NCBI RefSeq assembly: GCF_900461555.1
Contig: NZ_UGOX01000001.1
Location: forward strand, 2,927,501-2,991,500
Length of the DNA stretch: 64,000 nucleotides
Reading direction: 5' to 3'
Source: Legionella quinlivanii
Lineage (GTDB): Bacteria > Pseudomonadota > Gammaproteobacteria > Legionellales > Legionellaceae
Below the pieces are notes generated by a model. That model saw only the letters and a program-made list of their open reading frames with translations. It was not told the origin of the DNA and did not search any database. Made by a program: the position numbers and the translations under genes. Positions 27,621-36,077 of the stretch are shown here, piece after piece (the first letter of the stretch is position 1; each line of letters opens with the position of its first letter).

Positions 27621-28386
27621 CTGGGAACAATTGCAACGGGATTTTCAGAATTATTTACATTGCGGGCATTTGGACATTGAACAGGCAGTTGTGGGTACCG
27701 CGCTTGCATCCGCGAAGACCTGTCTGCAGATATATCGTGATGCCTATCAAACACGCCTGGAAAAGGCAATGGCCAGCAACTTCCCTCATCTTAAGACATG
27801 TTTAGGGGATGAGGTTTTCCATCAAATGTCCCTGGATTATCTGGCGTCTTACCCTTCTACCTACCGCTCCATTCGCTGGTATGGGGATAAACTTGCATCT
27901 TTTTTAGCAAGTTATTATCGCGAGCCGTTTATCGCTGAGCTTGCGCAATTTGAATGGAATATGACGCTTGCCTTCGATGCTGCAGAGAGCTCTGTATTTC
28001 AGTTAGATCAGATGGCAGCGATCCCAACCGAATTATGGGAAAGCATGATTCTGAAAGCCCATCCTTCATTAAGCCGCATGAATTTTTCATGGAATGTGGT
28101 TGACCTCTGGGAAGCCTTGGCTAATGGTCAGGAACTCCCGACGATGAACAAGAGTCTTAAGCCCTCGCCCTGGGTATTGTGGCGCCATGAATATAGTAAT
28201 CGCTTTTATTTACTGGCAGATGATGAAGCCTGGGCTCTTGACAAAACATTACAGGGATTATCGTTCGGAGAACTCTGTGAAGGCTTATGCCAATGGCATG
28301 ATGAAGATATGATTGGCATGCGAGCTGCTTCTCTTTTAAAAAGCTGGATTCAGTCAGGATTTATTACCGATATTTCATTTCAATAA
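27613..28386 (+). CDS. bufC: BufC: DUF2063-domain partner protein
   Basis: A 257-residue protein with the DUF2063 N-terminal domain (WEQLQRDFQNYLHCG, then ICLQIYRDAYQTRLEKAMASNFPHLKTCLGDE-like pattern). In bufferin and methanobactin-like systems this partner presents the precursor peptide to the MNIO enzyme. The ATG at 27,613 is preceded by AGGAG with 7-nt spacing and overlaps the bufB stop, showing coupling. The conserved FHQMSLDYLASYPSTYRSIRWYG segment supports the family call. Confidence 0.88.
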   Translation: MSNWEQLQRDFQNYLHCGHLDIEQAVVGTALASAKTCLQIYRDAYQTRLEKAMASNFPHLKTCLGDEVFHQMSLDYLASYPSTYRSIRWYGDKLASFLASYYREPFIAELAQFEWNMTLAFDAAESSVFQLDQMAAIPTELWESMILKAHPSLSRMNFSWNVVDLWEALANGQELPTMNKSLKPSPWVLWRHEYSNRFYLLADDEAWALDKTLQGLSFGELCEGLCQWHDEDMIGMRAASLLKSWIQSGFITDISFQ

Positions 28387-28400
28387 TAAGGATATTTACA

Positions 28401-28685
28401 ATGATTAATAAAGACAAGCTTGTACAATCAGCAATTACAGCTTTTTTAGTGCTGTCTTCCAGCCATTCTGCCATTGCAGCCTCAGAGACCACAGATTCAG
28501 GATCTAATGAAAAATGCTATGGTATTGTAAAAGCAGGTATGAATGATTGCTCTACAGCAACCTCCTCTTGCGCAGGATCTGCCACCAAAGATAGTCAACC
28601 AGACGCATTCGTGTTTATGCCTAAAGGTCTCTGTGATAAATTGGTAGGCGGGAGCCTTAAATCAGAGACAAAACCAGCTAGTTAG
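28401..28685 (+). CDS. bufA: BufA: bufferin precursor peptide (DUF2282)
   Basis: A 94-residue precursor with a signal peptide (AITAFLVLSSSHSAIA). The mature part has the DUF2282 core with four cysteines: EKCYGIVKAGMNDCST, then SSCAGSATKDSQ, then MPKGLCDKL. Bufferins are exported peptides whose Cys residues are modified to bind copper or other metals. It starts 14 bp after bufC, with AAGGA upstream. The order bufB-bufC-bufA is the reverse of the usual A-B-C layout. Confidence 0.9.
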   Translation: MINKDKLVQSAITAFLVLSSSHSAIAASETTDSGSNEKCYGIVKAGMNDCSTATSSCAGSATKDSQPDAFVFMPKGLCDKLVGGSLKSETKPAS

Positions 28686-28727
28686 ATGCAGGCGTTTTTG
28701 TCAAAATAAGAATAATCAAGGGAGTTA

Positions 28728-29348
28728 ATGATGATAATAACGGTTCTCTTTCGCCAGTTGCTGGTCCTAATGATAGCATTGCTAGCCTGCTTTCCCCTTC
28801 ATGCGGCAGAAAAATGGACACTCGACAATCAACATAGTTATGTTTTATGGCGAATTAAACATTTAGGTTTTTCTACTCAGACAGGCAAATGGTATGTAAA
28901 CGGATTTGTGATTCTGGATAAAGAGAATCCTGAGAACAGTAAGGTGGAAGCGACGATTGATGTAGCCCGCTTTATTACTGGAATACCGGAATTAGATAAG
29001 CATCTCCAGGGCCAGTTATTTTTTGATGTGAAACGCTATCCTACAGCCATTTTTGTTAGCGACAAGGTGGAAATGACGGGTAAGAATAGCGCTAATGTGC
29101 ATGGAATACTCACAGTGCACGGGGTGAGCAAGCCAATAACCCTGGCTGTTACGCTTAATAAAATTGGGAAAAACCCTATTAATGACCGAATGACTGCCGG
29201 TTTTGTCGCCACCACTGAATTGAAACGCTCAGATTTTGGTATAAAAACCTTATTACCTGATCTGGGTGATGATGTGAGCATTGAAATTGGTGCAGAAGCC
29301 TATCAGCCTGATACTTCGGGAGATCACAATGCGTCTCAAAAACAGTAA
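28728..29348 (+). CDS. YceI-family periplasmic protein 1
   Basis: A 206-residue exported lipocalin-like protein: signal peptide, then WTLDNQHSYVLWRIKHLGFSTQTGKW and SVKATIDVARF-like strands, ending in the YceI core (FGIKTLLPDLGDDVSIEIGAEA). YceI proteins bind isoprenoid or other amphiphilic molecules and often pair with cytochrome b561. GGGAG precedes two adjacent ATGs (28,728 and 28,731); the second has better spacing. Its 3' end overlaps the cytochrome b561 start by 20 bp. Confidence 0.88.
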   Translation: MMIITVLFRQLLVLMIALLACFPLHAAEKWTLDNQHSYVLWRIKHLGFSTQTGKWYVNGFVILDKENPENSKVEATIDVARFITGIPELDKHLQGQLFFDVKRYPTAIFVSDKVEMTGKNSANVHGILTVHGVSKPITLAVTLNKIGKNPINDRMTAGFVATTELKRSDFGIKTLLPDLGDDVSIEIGAEAYQPDTSGDHNASQKQ

Positions 29349-29862
29349 CAGTCATTTTGGTCTGGTTGCTATTTTATTGCATTGGATTATGGCTGTTCTA
29401 ATCATCGGTTTGCTGGTCATAGGTATTTATATGGTAGAACTGCCTATCAGCCTGCAAAAACTGAAACTGTATGGTTGGCATAAAGAATACGGCTTATTGG
29501 CCCTCGCTTTGGTGGTAGTCCGATTGTGCTGGCGGATAATTAATATTAGTCCTGAACTATCATTACCGCGATATGAAATTATTGCAGCGCGGATTGTGCA
29601 CTGGGCTTTTTATGGCTTCATGTTCGCTATGCCCATTACCGGCTGGCTTATTACTTCCGCAGCCGGCTTGCCTGCTTCATTTTTTGGCTTATTTACTTTA
29701 CCCAATCTCATTGCGCCTAATGAAGAACAACGGCAGTTGTATGAGCTTGTTCATGAGTGGCTAGGGTATGGATTGATTGTGACGATTCTTCTTCATGCCA
29801 GTGCTGCTCTGAAGCATCATTTTATCAATCGGGACAATGTATTAAGGAGGATGATTTCATGA
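29329..29862 (+). CDS. Cytochrome b561
   Basis: A 177-residue inner-membrane di-heme cytochrome of the b561/CybB type with four transmembrane helices. Heme-ligand His candidates are in LLHWIMAVLII (helix 1), YGWHKEYGLLAL (helix 2), IVHWAFYGFM (helix 3) and LLHASAALKHHF (helix 4). It likely passes electrons from quinol to a periplasmic partner. The ATG at 29,329 has GGGAG six nt upstream. It sits between two yceI genes and overlaps both, so all three are co-translated. Confidence 0.9.
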   Translation: MRLKNSNSHFGLVAILLHWIMAVLIIGLLVIGIYMVELPISLQKLKLYGWHKEYGLLALALVVVRLCWRIINISPELSLPRYEIIAARIVHWAFYGFMFAMPITGWLITSAAGLPASFFGLFTLPNLIAPNEEQRQLYELVHEWLGYGLIVTILLHASAALKHHFINRDNVLRRMIS

Positions 29863-30428
29863 TTATTGAAAAAAGGAAGTGGCCATGGCTTTGTTTGGCT
29901 ATGATCCCTCTGTCAGTAAAGGCAGAGCCGCCTTCCTGGCAGATTGTTCCAGCTGAAAGTCAGTTGATCTTTACCGCAACTCAGAATGGAGCCCCAGTTT
30001 CAGGGGAATTCAAGCATTTTTCTGGCACAATCCTTGTTGACCCTAATGACTTAAAAAATAGCAGCATTGACATTATTGTCGATATTAGCTCCATCAGTGC
30101 CTCTTATGCTGAGTTAAAAGCGACATTGATTACCCCTGATTGGTTTAATGCCAAGCTTTTCCCAAAGGCTGAGTTTAAATCCACCCAAATTGAAAAAACA
30201 GGTGAAAACGCTTATCAGGCAAAAGGAATGTTGACCATTCGCGATAAAACACAGCCGGTTGTCTTATCATTTACAGGAAAGCAGTCTGATCCGAACAAAG
30301 GTGTTGTGACTGGAAGCACTGGAATTAAACGCATCGCTTTTGGAGTAGGACAGGGAGAGTGGTCAAGCACCGATGAAGTAAAGGACGAAGTAACTATTAA
30401 TTTTAAAGTGACTGCAATTAAAAAATAA
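29859..30428 (+). CDS. YceI-family periplasmic protein 2
   Basis: A 189-residue exported YceI protein (signal peptide ending SVKA; mature WQIVPAESQLIFTATQNGAPVSG; core FNAKLFPKAEFKSTQI; end KDEVTINFKVTAIKK). The ribosome site AAGGAGG with 8-nt spacing is the strongest in the operon. It overlaps the cytochrome stop by 4 bp. It is distinct in sequence from YceI 1, so the pair arose by old duplication or separate recruitment. Confidence 0.9.
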   Translation: MIIEKRKWPWLCLAMIPLSVKAEPPSWQIVPAESQLIFTATQNGAPVSGEFKHFSGTILVDPNDLKNSSIDIIVDISSISASYAELKATLITPDWFNAKLFPKAEFKSTQIEKTGENAYQAKGMLTIRDKTQPVVLSFTGKQSDPNKGVVTGSTGIKRIAFGVGQGEWSSTDEVKDEVTINFKVTAIKK

Positions 30429-30441
30429 AGCAGGAGTTTAT

Positions 30442-30897
30442 ATGCGACTTTTCAAAACCCGATTGCTGGGTATTTTGCTATCCTTTTTTTTAGTGCAATC
30501 TGCCGTCTTTTCTGAAGCCGCTGATTTTGGCGTGGCAGTGCAAGGCTATGATGTAGTAGGATATTTTACGGATAAAAAGCCTGTCAAAGGTAATGGCGAT
30601 CATGTGGTTTTTTATGATGGATTGAATTACTTGTTTGCCAGTGATGAGCATAAGAAAATATTTACTGAAAATCCTGAAAAATACCTGCCTCAGTATGGCG
30701 GCTGGTGTGCTTTTGGTACTTCTGTAGGTAAAAAAATACCTAGCGATCCCTTGGCGTGGGCTATCGTTGACGGAAAGCTTTATTTGAATCTAAATGCAAA
30801 AGTACAGAAGATTTGGAGTAAAAATACTCAAGATTATATAAATAAAGCGGATAATAATTGGCTAAAGATTAAAGACAAAGCTCCTTCATCGCTTTAA
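30442..30897 (+). CDS. Exported YHS-domain protein
   Basis: A 151-residue protein with signal peptide (LGILLSFFLVQSAVFSEAA) and one YHS domain (VQGYDVVGYFTDKKPVKGN, then HKKIFTENPEKYLPQYGGWCAFG). YHS domains bind metal, typically through Cys; here the GGWCAFG Cys is kept. It ends the bufferin-YceI-b561 operon, fitting a periplasmic metal or redox role. A GC-rich stem-loop follows. Confidence 0.85.
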   Translation: MRLFKTRLLGILLSFFLVQSAVFSEAADFGVAVQGYDVVGYFTDKKPVKGNGDHVVFYDGLNYLFASDEHKKIFTENPEKYLPQYGGWCAFGTSVGKKIPSDPLAWAIVDGKLYLNLNAKVQKIWSKNTQDYINKADNNWLKIKDKAPSSL

Positions 30898-30903
30898 GTT
30901 TTC

Positions 30904-30928
30904 AAGGGGAGATGTGTGCACTCCCCTT
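30904..30928 (+). terminator. Stem-loop after the bufferin/YceI operon
   Basis: Perfect eight-bp stem AAGGGGAG/CTCCCCTT with a nine-base loop, starting 6 bp after the YHS stop. No U-tract follows, so it may be a processing or attenuation hairpin rather than a strong terminator. Confidence 0.5.
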
Positions 30929-30935
30929 CAAGCCC

Positions 30936-30979
30936 ATCGCTCAATCCATTTACGATGGAATACTTCCGTGATACCGTTT
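30936..30979 (+). promoter_or_regulatory. 44-bp repeat upstream of Gly-rich protein gene (copy 2)
   Basis: Same 44-bp block as at 26,663-26,706 (42 of 44 bases match), in the same orientation and at a similar distance from a start codon. This supports a shared regulatory site rather than chance. Confidence 0.5.
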
Positions 30980-31015
30980 CAACCTGAATTTATTTTTGAA
31001 ACTGAAGGGATTCAC

Positions 31016-33169
31016 ATGTCATCCATCCTCAAACCGCTTGGCGTTTTAGTTTTTTTATTTTCTGCCTGTCATGCAACAGCAGCCATCCGAGTCGTTAATA
31101 GCACTTCAAACGATGCCAACACCATTGGAACCTTGCCTTACTGGCTTTTAAACGCCGACAACGGGGATACTATTGACTGTAGTTCGATTGCCGGACAATC
31201 AATTATATTAAGCGCTTCACTCCCTGCAATTACTAAAAATTATACGATTAATGGAGCAGGAATCACCATCGATGGTGCCAGCAGCTATCAAGCCTTTCAA
31301 ATAGCCGGTGGAAGCACTGTCATTAATAACATCAGGATTCAAAATGCCCTTTCCAAAGGGGGTGATGGCGGCGATGGATATTCGGGTGGAGGAGGCGCTG
31401 TAGGCGGTGGCGGCGCTTTATATATTCATGGAGATAGCTCACTAGTCCTTGCAGCTTCGAGTCTAATTAGTAATACGGCTCGGGGCGGTAATGGAGGAGC
31501 GGCGAATAACAATGGTAATGCCGGCGCCGGTGGAGGCGGAGGGTTTGGAGGTGGAAATGGCGGCAGCTCATTAACTATTGTCTCAACAGGGGGTGGCGGT
31601 GGAGGCCATAGCAACGGCGGAAATGGCGGCTCAAGCTCTTTTGTAAATGGCAGCAATGGCATTTACTTTGGAGGGGGTGGCGGCGGTGCTGGTATTAATA
31701 CTGTAGTGCCCGGCGGCTCAGGCGGCAATGCAAGCCCAACGGGTATATTTGTGGGTGGAGGCGAGTCCGGCGGTAACGGTGGAGGAGGTGCCGGAGACAG
31801 CCAGGATGGCTTTGCGGCCACTGGAAGTGGAGGTTCAGGTATACCTGGAAATGGAGGTAACGGTATTGGAGCTGATTTATTATTTGGAGCTGGCGGCGGA
31901 GGGGGTAGCGCTTCCGAGACTGGTTTCCCCGGCGGAATTGGCGTAGGTGCCGCGGGTGGCGGCGGCGGTTCTAATTTCTCAGGAGGAGCAGGAGGATTAC
32001 TGGGCGGCGGTGGCGGCGGCGGTCTTGGTGCTTTTGGAGGCGAAGGCGGATTCGGGGCTGGCGGCGGAGGAGCTGTAACTGGCGGTATAGGGGGTGGCAG
32101 CTTCAATGCTGGCGGGGGCAATGGCGCCTCAGACCCTAATGGTATAGGAGGCGGCGGTGGCGGTTCCGGGCTGGGAGGCGCGATTTTCATCCAAAGTAAT
32201 AGTACCCTCACTATCATCGACGCTCAACAAATTGCCAATAATAGCGCCATTGCCGGAATTGGCGGTTCCTCAACTAATGAAAGTGATCCTGGCTACATTC
32301 CTCCCGGCGATGGAGCGGCTATGGGCCATGACATCTTTGTACGCGAGCAGGGAACTATTATCTTTAATCTCAGCAATAGCCTGGCCATTGCTACTGCCAT
32401 TGAGGGTGATCAAAGCAACGGGCCCAACACGAGTGGCGGATTGCAAAAGCTTGGAAATGGTATTTTAACTCTTAATGGGGCCAACACCTATTCAGGGCTT
32501 ACTGCGGTAGGTGCAGGCACATTAAATTTGAATGGAAGCGTGATAGGAAACACGGTGATTGGTTCAGGAGGAAGACTTTCCGGTAATGCAACGGTGTTGG
32601 GCAATCTGGCCAGCCTGGGAACAGGAAGTATTATACATAATGACATCACTGCCGCCACTAAGTCTTTAATAACGGTTGCAGGAACGGCATCACTGGCAGG
32701 CATCCTTGAAATCAACTTAGCTCCGGATGCCCAGCCTGGACAGTATATACTGCTTACTTCATCAGGGATAACAGGGGCTTTTAGTTCCGTCAGATTTTCG
32801 GGAGGAACGCCAAATTATTCACTCAGCTATTTACCGGCAGGCGCCCCCACCTATGTGCAATTTAACTTTCTGGGTTACCCCTCCCCCCCTCCTCCGCCCG
32901 TTGAAATACCCGCTACAGTAAACGGCTTACCCATTTTAAATCCTGCCGTTGTTTGCTGCGGCAGACCCGTTATTCTAGGACCGTTACCCGTACCAGGAGC
33001 AGGCCCTACCTTTTATAGTGTCATCAATCAAACGGGAAATGTCCTATGTCAGATTGGGCAGACAGCGTCTCAAACCTATCTGAAGATGCATGGCAAGAAT
33101 GGTTCTTGTACCATTATTGGCAGAAAAGAAGGCGTTAACTCTAATCCTTTACTCGTAATCGCAGCCTGA
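31016..33169 (+). CDS. Secreted Gly-rich repetitive protein with autotransporter-associated beta-strand repeat
   Basis: A 717-residue exported protein. After a signal peptide (LGVLVFLFSACHATAA), a beta-helix-like N-domain covers about 25-110. Residues about 115-385 are almost entirely Gly with Asn, Ser and Ala (GGGGGFGGGNGG-type), and an autotransporter-associated repeat (LGNGILTLNGANTYSG) follows near 480. The C-terminus has a Pro stretch (PSPPPPPVE) and a small Cys-containing domain, but no outer-membrane barrel. Export may use type II secretion. ATG 31,016 follows AAGGGA. The Gly tract is a candidate for strain-to-strain length variation. Confidence 0.8.
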   Translation: MSSILKPLGVLVFLFSACHATAAIRVVNSTSNDANTIGTLPYWLLNADNGDTIDCSSIAGQSIILSASLPAITKNYTINGAGITIDGASSYQAFQIAGGSTVINNIRIQNALSKGGDGGDGYSGGGGAVGGGGALYIHGDSSLVLAASSLISNTARGGNGGAANNNGNAGAGGGGGFGGGNGGSSLTIVSTGGGGGGHSNGGNGGSSSFVNGSNGIYFGGGGGGAGINTVVPGGSGGNASPTGIFVGGGESGGNGGGGAGDSQDGFAATGSGGSGIPGNGGNGIGADLLFGAGGGGGSASETGFPGGIGVGAAGGGGGSNFSGGAGGLLGGGGGGGLGAFGGEGGFGAGGGGAVTGGIGGGSFNAGGGNGASDPNGIGGGGGGSGLGGAIFIQSNSTLTIIDAQQIANNSAIAGIGGSSTNESDPGYIPPGDGAAMGHDIFVREQGTIIFNLSNSLAIATAIEGDQSNGPNTSGGLQKLGNGILTLNGANTYSGLTAVGAGTLNLNGSVIGNTVIGSGGRLSGNATVLGNLASLGTGSIIHNDITAATKSLITVAGTASLAGILEINLAPDAQPGQYILLTSSGITGAFSSVRFSGGTPNYSLSYLPAGAPTYVQFNFLGYPSPPPPPVEIPATVNGLPILNPAVVCCGRPVILGPLPVPGAGPTFYSVINQTGNVLCQIGQTASQTYLKMHGKNGSCTIIGRKEGVNSNPLLVIAA

Positions 33170-33191
33170 AGAAATGATTCAGAAAATGCCC

Positions 33192-33215
33192 TGCGGGTGC
33201 TTAAAACCACCCGCA
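33192..33215 (+). terminator. GC-rich stem-loop after the Gly-rich protein gene
   Basis: Eight-bp stem TGCGGGTG/CACCCGCA with an eight-base loop, 22 bp after the stop. A TCTTTT run lies about 15 bp further, too far for a classic terminator. Confidence 0.5.
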
Positions 33216-33258
33216 AGCGTCTCATATCTTTTAAATAAGGAACCCAGTAATAACGCCT

Positions 33259-33412
33259 GCCATTGTTGCGTAAATACGTGTGCAGGAGGCCGTCTTTGCG
33301 AGCGTGAGCGAAGCAATCCAACTCCTACCCTGCTCAAGGTTTGATCTGGATTGCTTCACTTCGTTCGCAAAGACAACAGCTTATTGCCTGGTTCTATTTA
33401 CGCAACAACGCC
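33259..33412. repeat. Palindromic 160-bp element, copy 3 (most complete)
   Basis: Both outer ends are intact: left GCCATTGTTGCGTAAATA and right the complement of GGGCGTTGTTGCGTAAAT. The core pairs GTCTTTGCGAGCGTGAGCG plus GAAGCAATCCA with GGATTGCTTCACTTCG plus CGCAAAGAC. This copy best defines the unit. Confidence 0.8.
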
Positions 33413-33415
33413 CTA

Positions 33416-33590
33416 ACCTTTAACAATGAACTTAAAATAATCAATCAAATCCTCCAGATCGTCATCTTTTAAACCCACATAACTGGAACCGCTCATGCGA
33501 GAATTCGGGAGCTTTCGTACAGAATCCGGATTTCGTATGAATTGTTTCAGTCTCTTTATGTCAGGATAATACTCAAAGATAGTTTAGGCT
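33416..33590 (-). pseudogene. C-terminal remnant of a cytochrome c-like protein
   Basis: Minus-strand translation gives about 55 residues ending in a stop at 33,416: FEYYPDIKRLKQFIRNPDS, RKLPNSRMSG, then GLKDDDLEDLIDYFKFI. The Met-containing segment followed by L-x-D-D-D-L-x-D-L-I-x-Y is the usual C-terminal half of class I cytochrome c (axial Met, last helix). No CXXCH or start is present, so this is a fragment. It lies against the palindromic element. Confidence 0.55.
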
Positions 33591-33607
33591 CCTTGAAACC
33601 GGTAAAA

Positions 33608-34297
33608 CTAGGGAAGCCTGTCAATAAGATTTTTTATTTCATCGTAGTTAAAAAAGTTTCCCAGCATTAGGCTGGATTTATTTTTGAGAATATCACCAAA
33701 TGTCAGAAAATGTTTTTCGTAATATAGTGAATCCAAATAATCAATCAGACTTTTTTTAAAAAAATCGCCAGACTTTTTGCTTTTTTTAAATTGGTTCAGA
33801 TCAACAATTTTCTCTCTTTTTTCAGACTCCTCTTCTCTAATATTGACCTCCTTATTCAATTTATATTTATAGAGCGCCTCTATTTTTCCAACTGCTGCTG
33901 CATCTACTTTCAGAAATTGAGAGAGTGTGGTCAGGAAACATAAGTCTTTATATTCATGAGTTTGTTTATAGATGTACTCTTGCGACCAGTGGGTGTGTAA
34001 AGCGGCTGAAGCCGTATCTAAAACAGCTCCAACAGACCATTCCGGCTGATTGCGTTTGATTTTGTTCTCATTCCGCCAGACAAATTCCAGACCTTTCGCC
34101 AATGCAATTATTAGGTCATCAACCAGAGTTCTGTCTTTTGCCTGGAATAGATAATCAGGATAGCGCTCCCTGGCCTGTGCAGCCCAGGTATCGAATAGTA
34201 ATTTTGCTGTGGCTTTTATTTTGAAAATTAAGTGGGATTCAATAACAGCCTTAAAATAAACAGAATTTTTATCTATTAATATTCCCCTCGGGTCATC
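33608..34297 (-). pseudogene. Unknown protein, open frame without a convincing start
   Basis: The frame is open for 230 codons from a stop at 34,298 to 33,608. A TTG start would give only the last 164 residues, yet the coding-looking sequence (FDTWAAQARERYPDYLFQAKD) continues upstream of it, back to the in-frame stop, with no ATG, GTG or good ribosome site. A stray ATG in another frame (34,292 region, with AGGGG nearby) suggests a 5' frameshift or truncation. The protein is helical and Lys/Glu-rich, with no recognised domain. Confidence 0.45.
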
Positions 34298-34509
34298 TTA
34301 GCAATTTACTTTCAATCTATTATACCCAAAAATTTTATTAAAAAACCATTATGGTCACGGTAATCTACATTCAGAGCAGCCTGATTATTATGCAAATTTT
34401 GCCCAAAGACAGTCATCAGGACGAAGTTCAATGCCGAACGTGACCCGCGAGATGCACATGGTTTAAATTCACTGCCATCTGCCAAGTGACTGCTCCATAG
34501 TACCTACTT

Positions 34510-34737
34510 ACCGCGCATAAAGTGCGGTATCCAGGCAATGCGTCTGATTGGCAAGCATTTTAAAACTCACTACCATTGCTATGGATACCCCGCATAGAGC
34601 GGGGTACGTAGCTCTTACGGTGTACGGAGGTTCTTGCGGAGTACGTAGGTTCTTACGGGGTACGGAGGTTCTTGCGGAGTACGTAGGCTCTTACGGGGTA
34701 CGTAGGTTCTTACGGGGTATATAGATATTTAGGCGGT
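34510..34737. repeat. REP-like two-palindrome element with 19-bp tandem tail
   Basis: Left palindrome ACCGCGCATAAAGTGCGGT, spacer (GCGTCTGATTGGCAAGCATT onward) and right palindrome TACCCCGCATAGAGCGGGGTA. From 34,604 there are about seven units of a 19-bp repeat alternating GTACGTAGGTTCTTACGGG and GTACGGAGGTTCTTGCGGA. Neither palindrome is occupied by an IS. The 700 bp from 34,298 to the start of the biosynthetic operon holds this element and otherwise no gene that I can see. Confidence 0.8.
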
Positions 34738-34994
34738 ATTAGAGCTTAAATGATATGCAGGCATTTTGGCGGATCATAAGCGGTGGGAATGAAATGAATT
34801 GTAAACGCCCTGCTATTTAGCTTCTCGGGCTCCTTTTTGTTTACACTTCCAGGTTTTTTCTTGTCTTTCTCCTCGTTGTACATTATAGTTCTGCCCAGTT
34901 ATTTATGCCTTTAATTTTAGCACTCTGATAAAATATGAAGGCATTGGTATTGCACGCAAGATGCCAATTGGATGTAATTTTATACGGATTTTTT

Positions 34995-36077
34995 ATGGAA
35001 ATAATAAATACAAAAGATTTCGAGAAGGAGGCTCGACATAAATTAACTCAACCCATTTATGATTTTATCGCTGGAGGCGCCGGCGATGAATATACTATGA
35101 ACAGGAATGTTGAGGCATTCAGACAGATTCAACTTGTTCCCCAAATCTTTAGAAGCAGCAGCCATACCGACACCAGCATTTCCTTATTTAACCATCAATT
35201 ATCACATCCTTTCATGGTGGCCCCTTCGGCATTTCACTCCTGCGTCCATCCAGAAGGCGAAATAGCAACCGTTCGGGCAGTCAATCAAATGGGCATCGCG
35301 ATGGTTCTAAGCACGATGAGCTCGACAAGCCTTGAAGCTGTAGCCAAAGAAGCCACTTGTCCCCTATGGTTCCAGTTATATATTTTTAAAGATCGAAGTA
35401 TTACCCAACAGTTAATCCAAAGAGCTGTCGCAGCGGGGTATACTGCGCTTGTTTTAACGGTAGACGTTCCTATTATGGGAAATCGTGAGCGCGATCAACG
35501 CAATCGATTTAAATGGCAGGCTCCTTTTACCTCAACCCAGGCGATAACATCCGCGTTCCTGACAGAATCCGATGTAAAACAAACAACTGATGCATTATTT
35601 GCATCCGATCTGTCGTGGGATGATATCGAATGGTTAAAAGCACAAACCGATTTACCTATCATTTTGAAAGGGATTATGCATGAAAAAGATGCAGAAATAG
35701 CAATAAACCTGGATATCGCGGCCCTCGTTATTTCAAATCATGGGGGACGGCAATTAGATTATATGCCCTCCACTATGGAGGTATTACCCCCTATTGCCAA
35801 ACAAGTGGCGGGAAAAATACCGTTATTAATTGATGGGGGATTTCGCCGGGGAATTGATGTTTTCAAGGCCATCGCATTGGGAGCGGATTGCATTCTATTA
35901 GGGAGAAGTGTTCTTTGGGCTTTAGCTGTCAATGGAACGGAAGGTCTTAAAAATTTATTTGATTTGTACTCCAAAGAACTAAGTGAAACCATGATTTTCT
36001 GTGGTTGTAAAACAATTAACGATATAAAAATACACGGCAGAAACAGTATTCGTCTACTAAAAGGAAGTTTCTTTTAA
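34995..36077 (+). CDS. hmo: Hydroxymandelate oxidase-like FMN-dependent alpha-hydroxyacid oxidase (Hmo)
   Basis: A 360-residue FMN TIM-barrel enzyme of the lactate/glycolate/mandelate oxidase family. Signatures: YDFIAGGAGDEYTMNRN near the start, FMVAPSAFH, WFQLYIFKDR, LTVDVPIMGNRERD, LVISNHGGRQLDY (catalytic His and Arg, about 247-252) and DGGFRRGIDVFKAIALGAD. In Hpg pathways this enzyme oxidises 4-hydroxymandelate to 4-hydroxybenzoylformate. The function is inferred from the two genes that follow. The ATG at 34,995 gives a family-typical N-terminus; an in-frame ATG at 34,935 would add 20 atypical residues. It is the first gene of the operon and overlaps hmaS by 1 bp. Confidence 0.82.
   Translation: MEIINTKDFEKEARHKLTQPIYDFIAGGAGDEYTMNRNVEAFRQIQLVPQIFRSSSHTDTSISLFNHQLSHPFMVAPSAFHSCVHPEGEIATVRAVNQMGIAMVLSTMSSTSLEAVAKEATCPLWFQLYIFKDRSITQQLIQRAVAAGYTALVLTVDVPIMGNRERDQRNRFKWQAPFTSTQAITSAFLTESDVKQTTDALFASDLSWDDIEWLKAQTDLPIILKGIMHEKDAEIAINLDIAALVISNHGGRQLDYMPSTMEVLPPIAKQVAGKIPLLIDGGFRRGIDVFKAIALGADCILLGRSVLWALAVNGTEGLKNLFDLYSKELSETMIFCGCKTINDIKIHGRNSIRLLKGSFF

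Noticed and set aside
26663-30979. 44-bp direct repeats as ends of a transposon carrying the bufferin operon
   Set aside because: No inverted ends, no recombinase and no target duplication; a shared regulatory site is simpler.
31663-32217. Long minus-strand frame of mostly proline
   Set aside because: It is the complement of the Gly-rich codons of the surface protein; no ribosome site and no domain.
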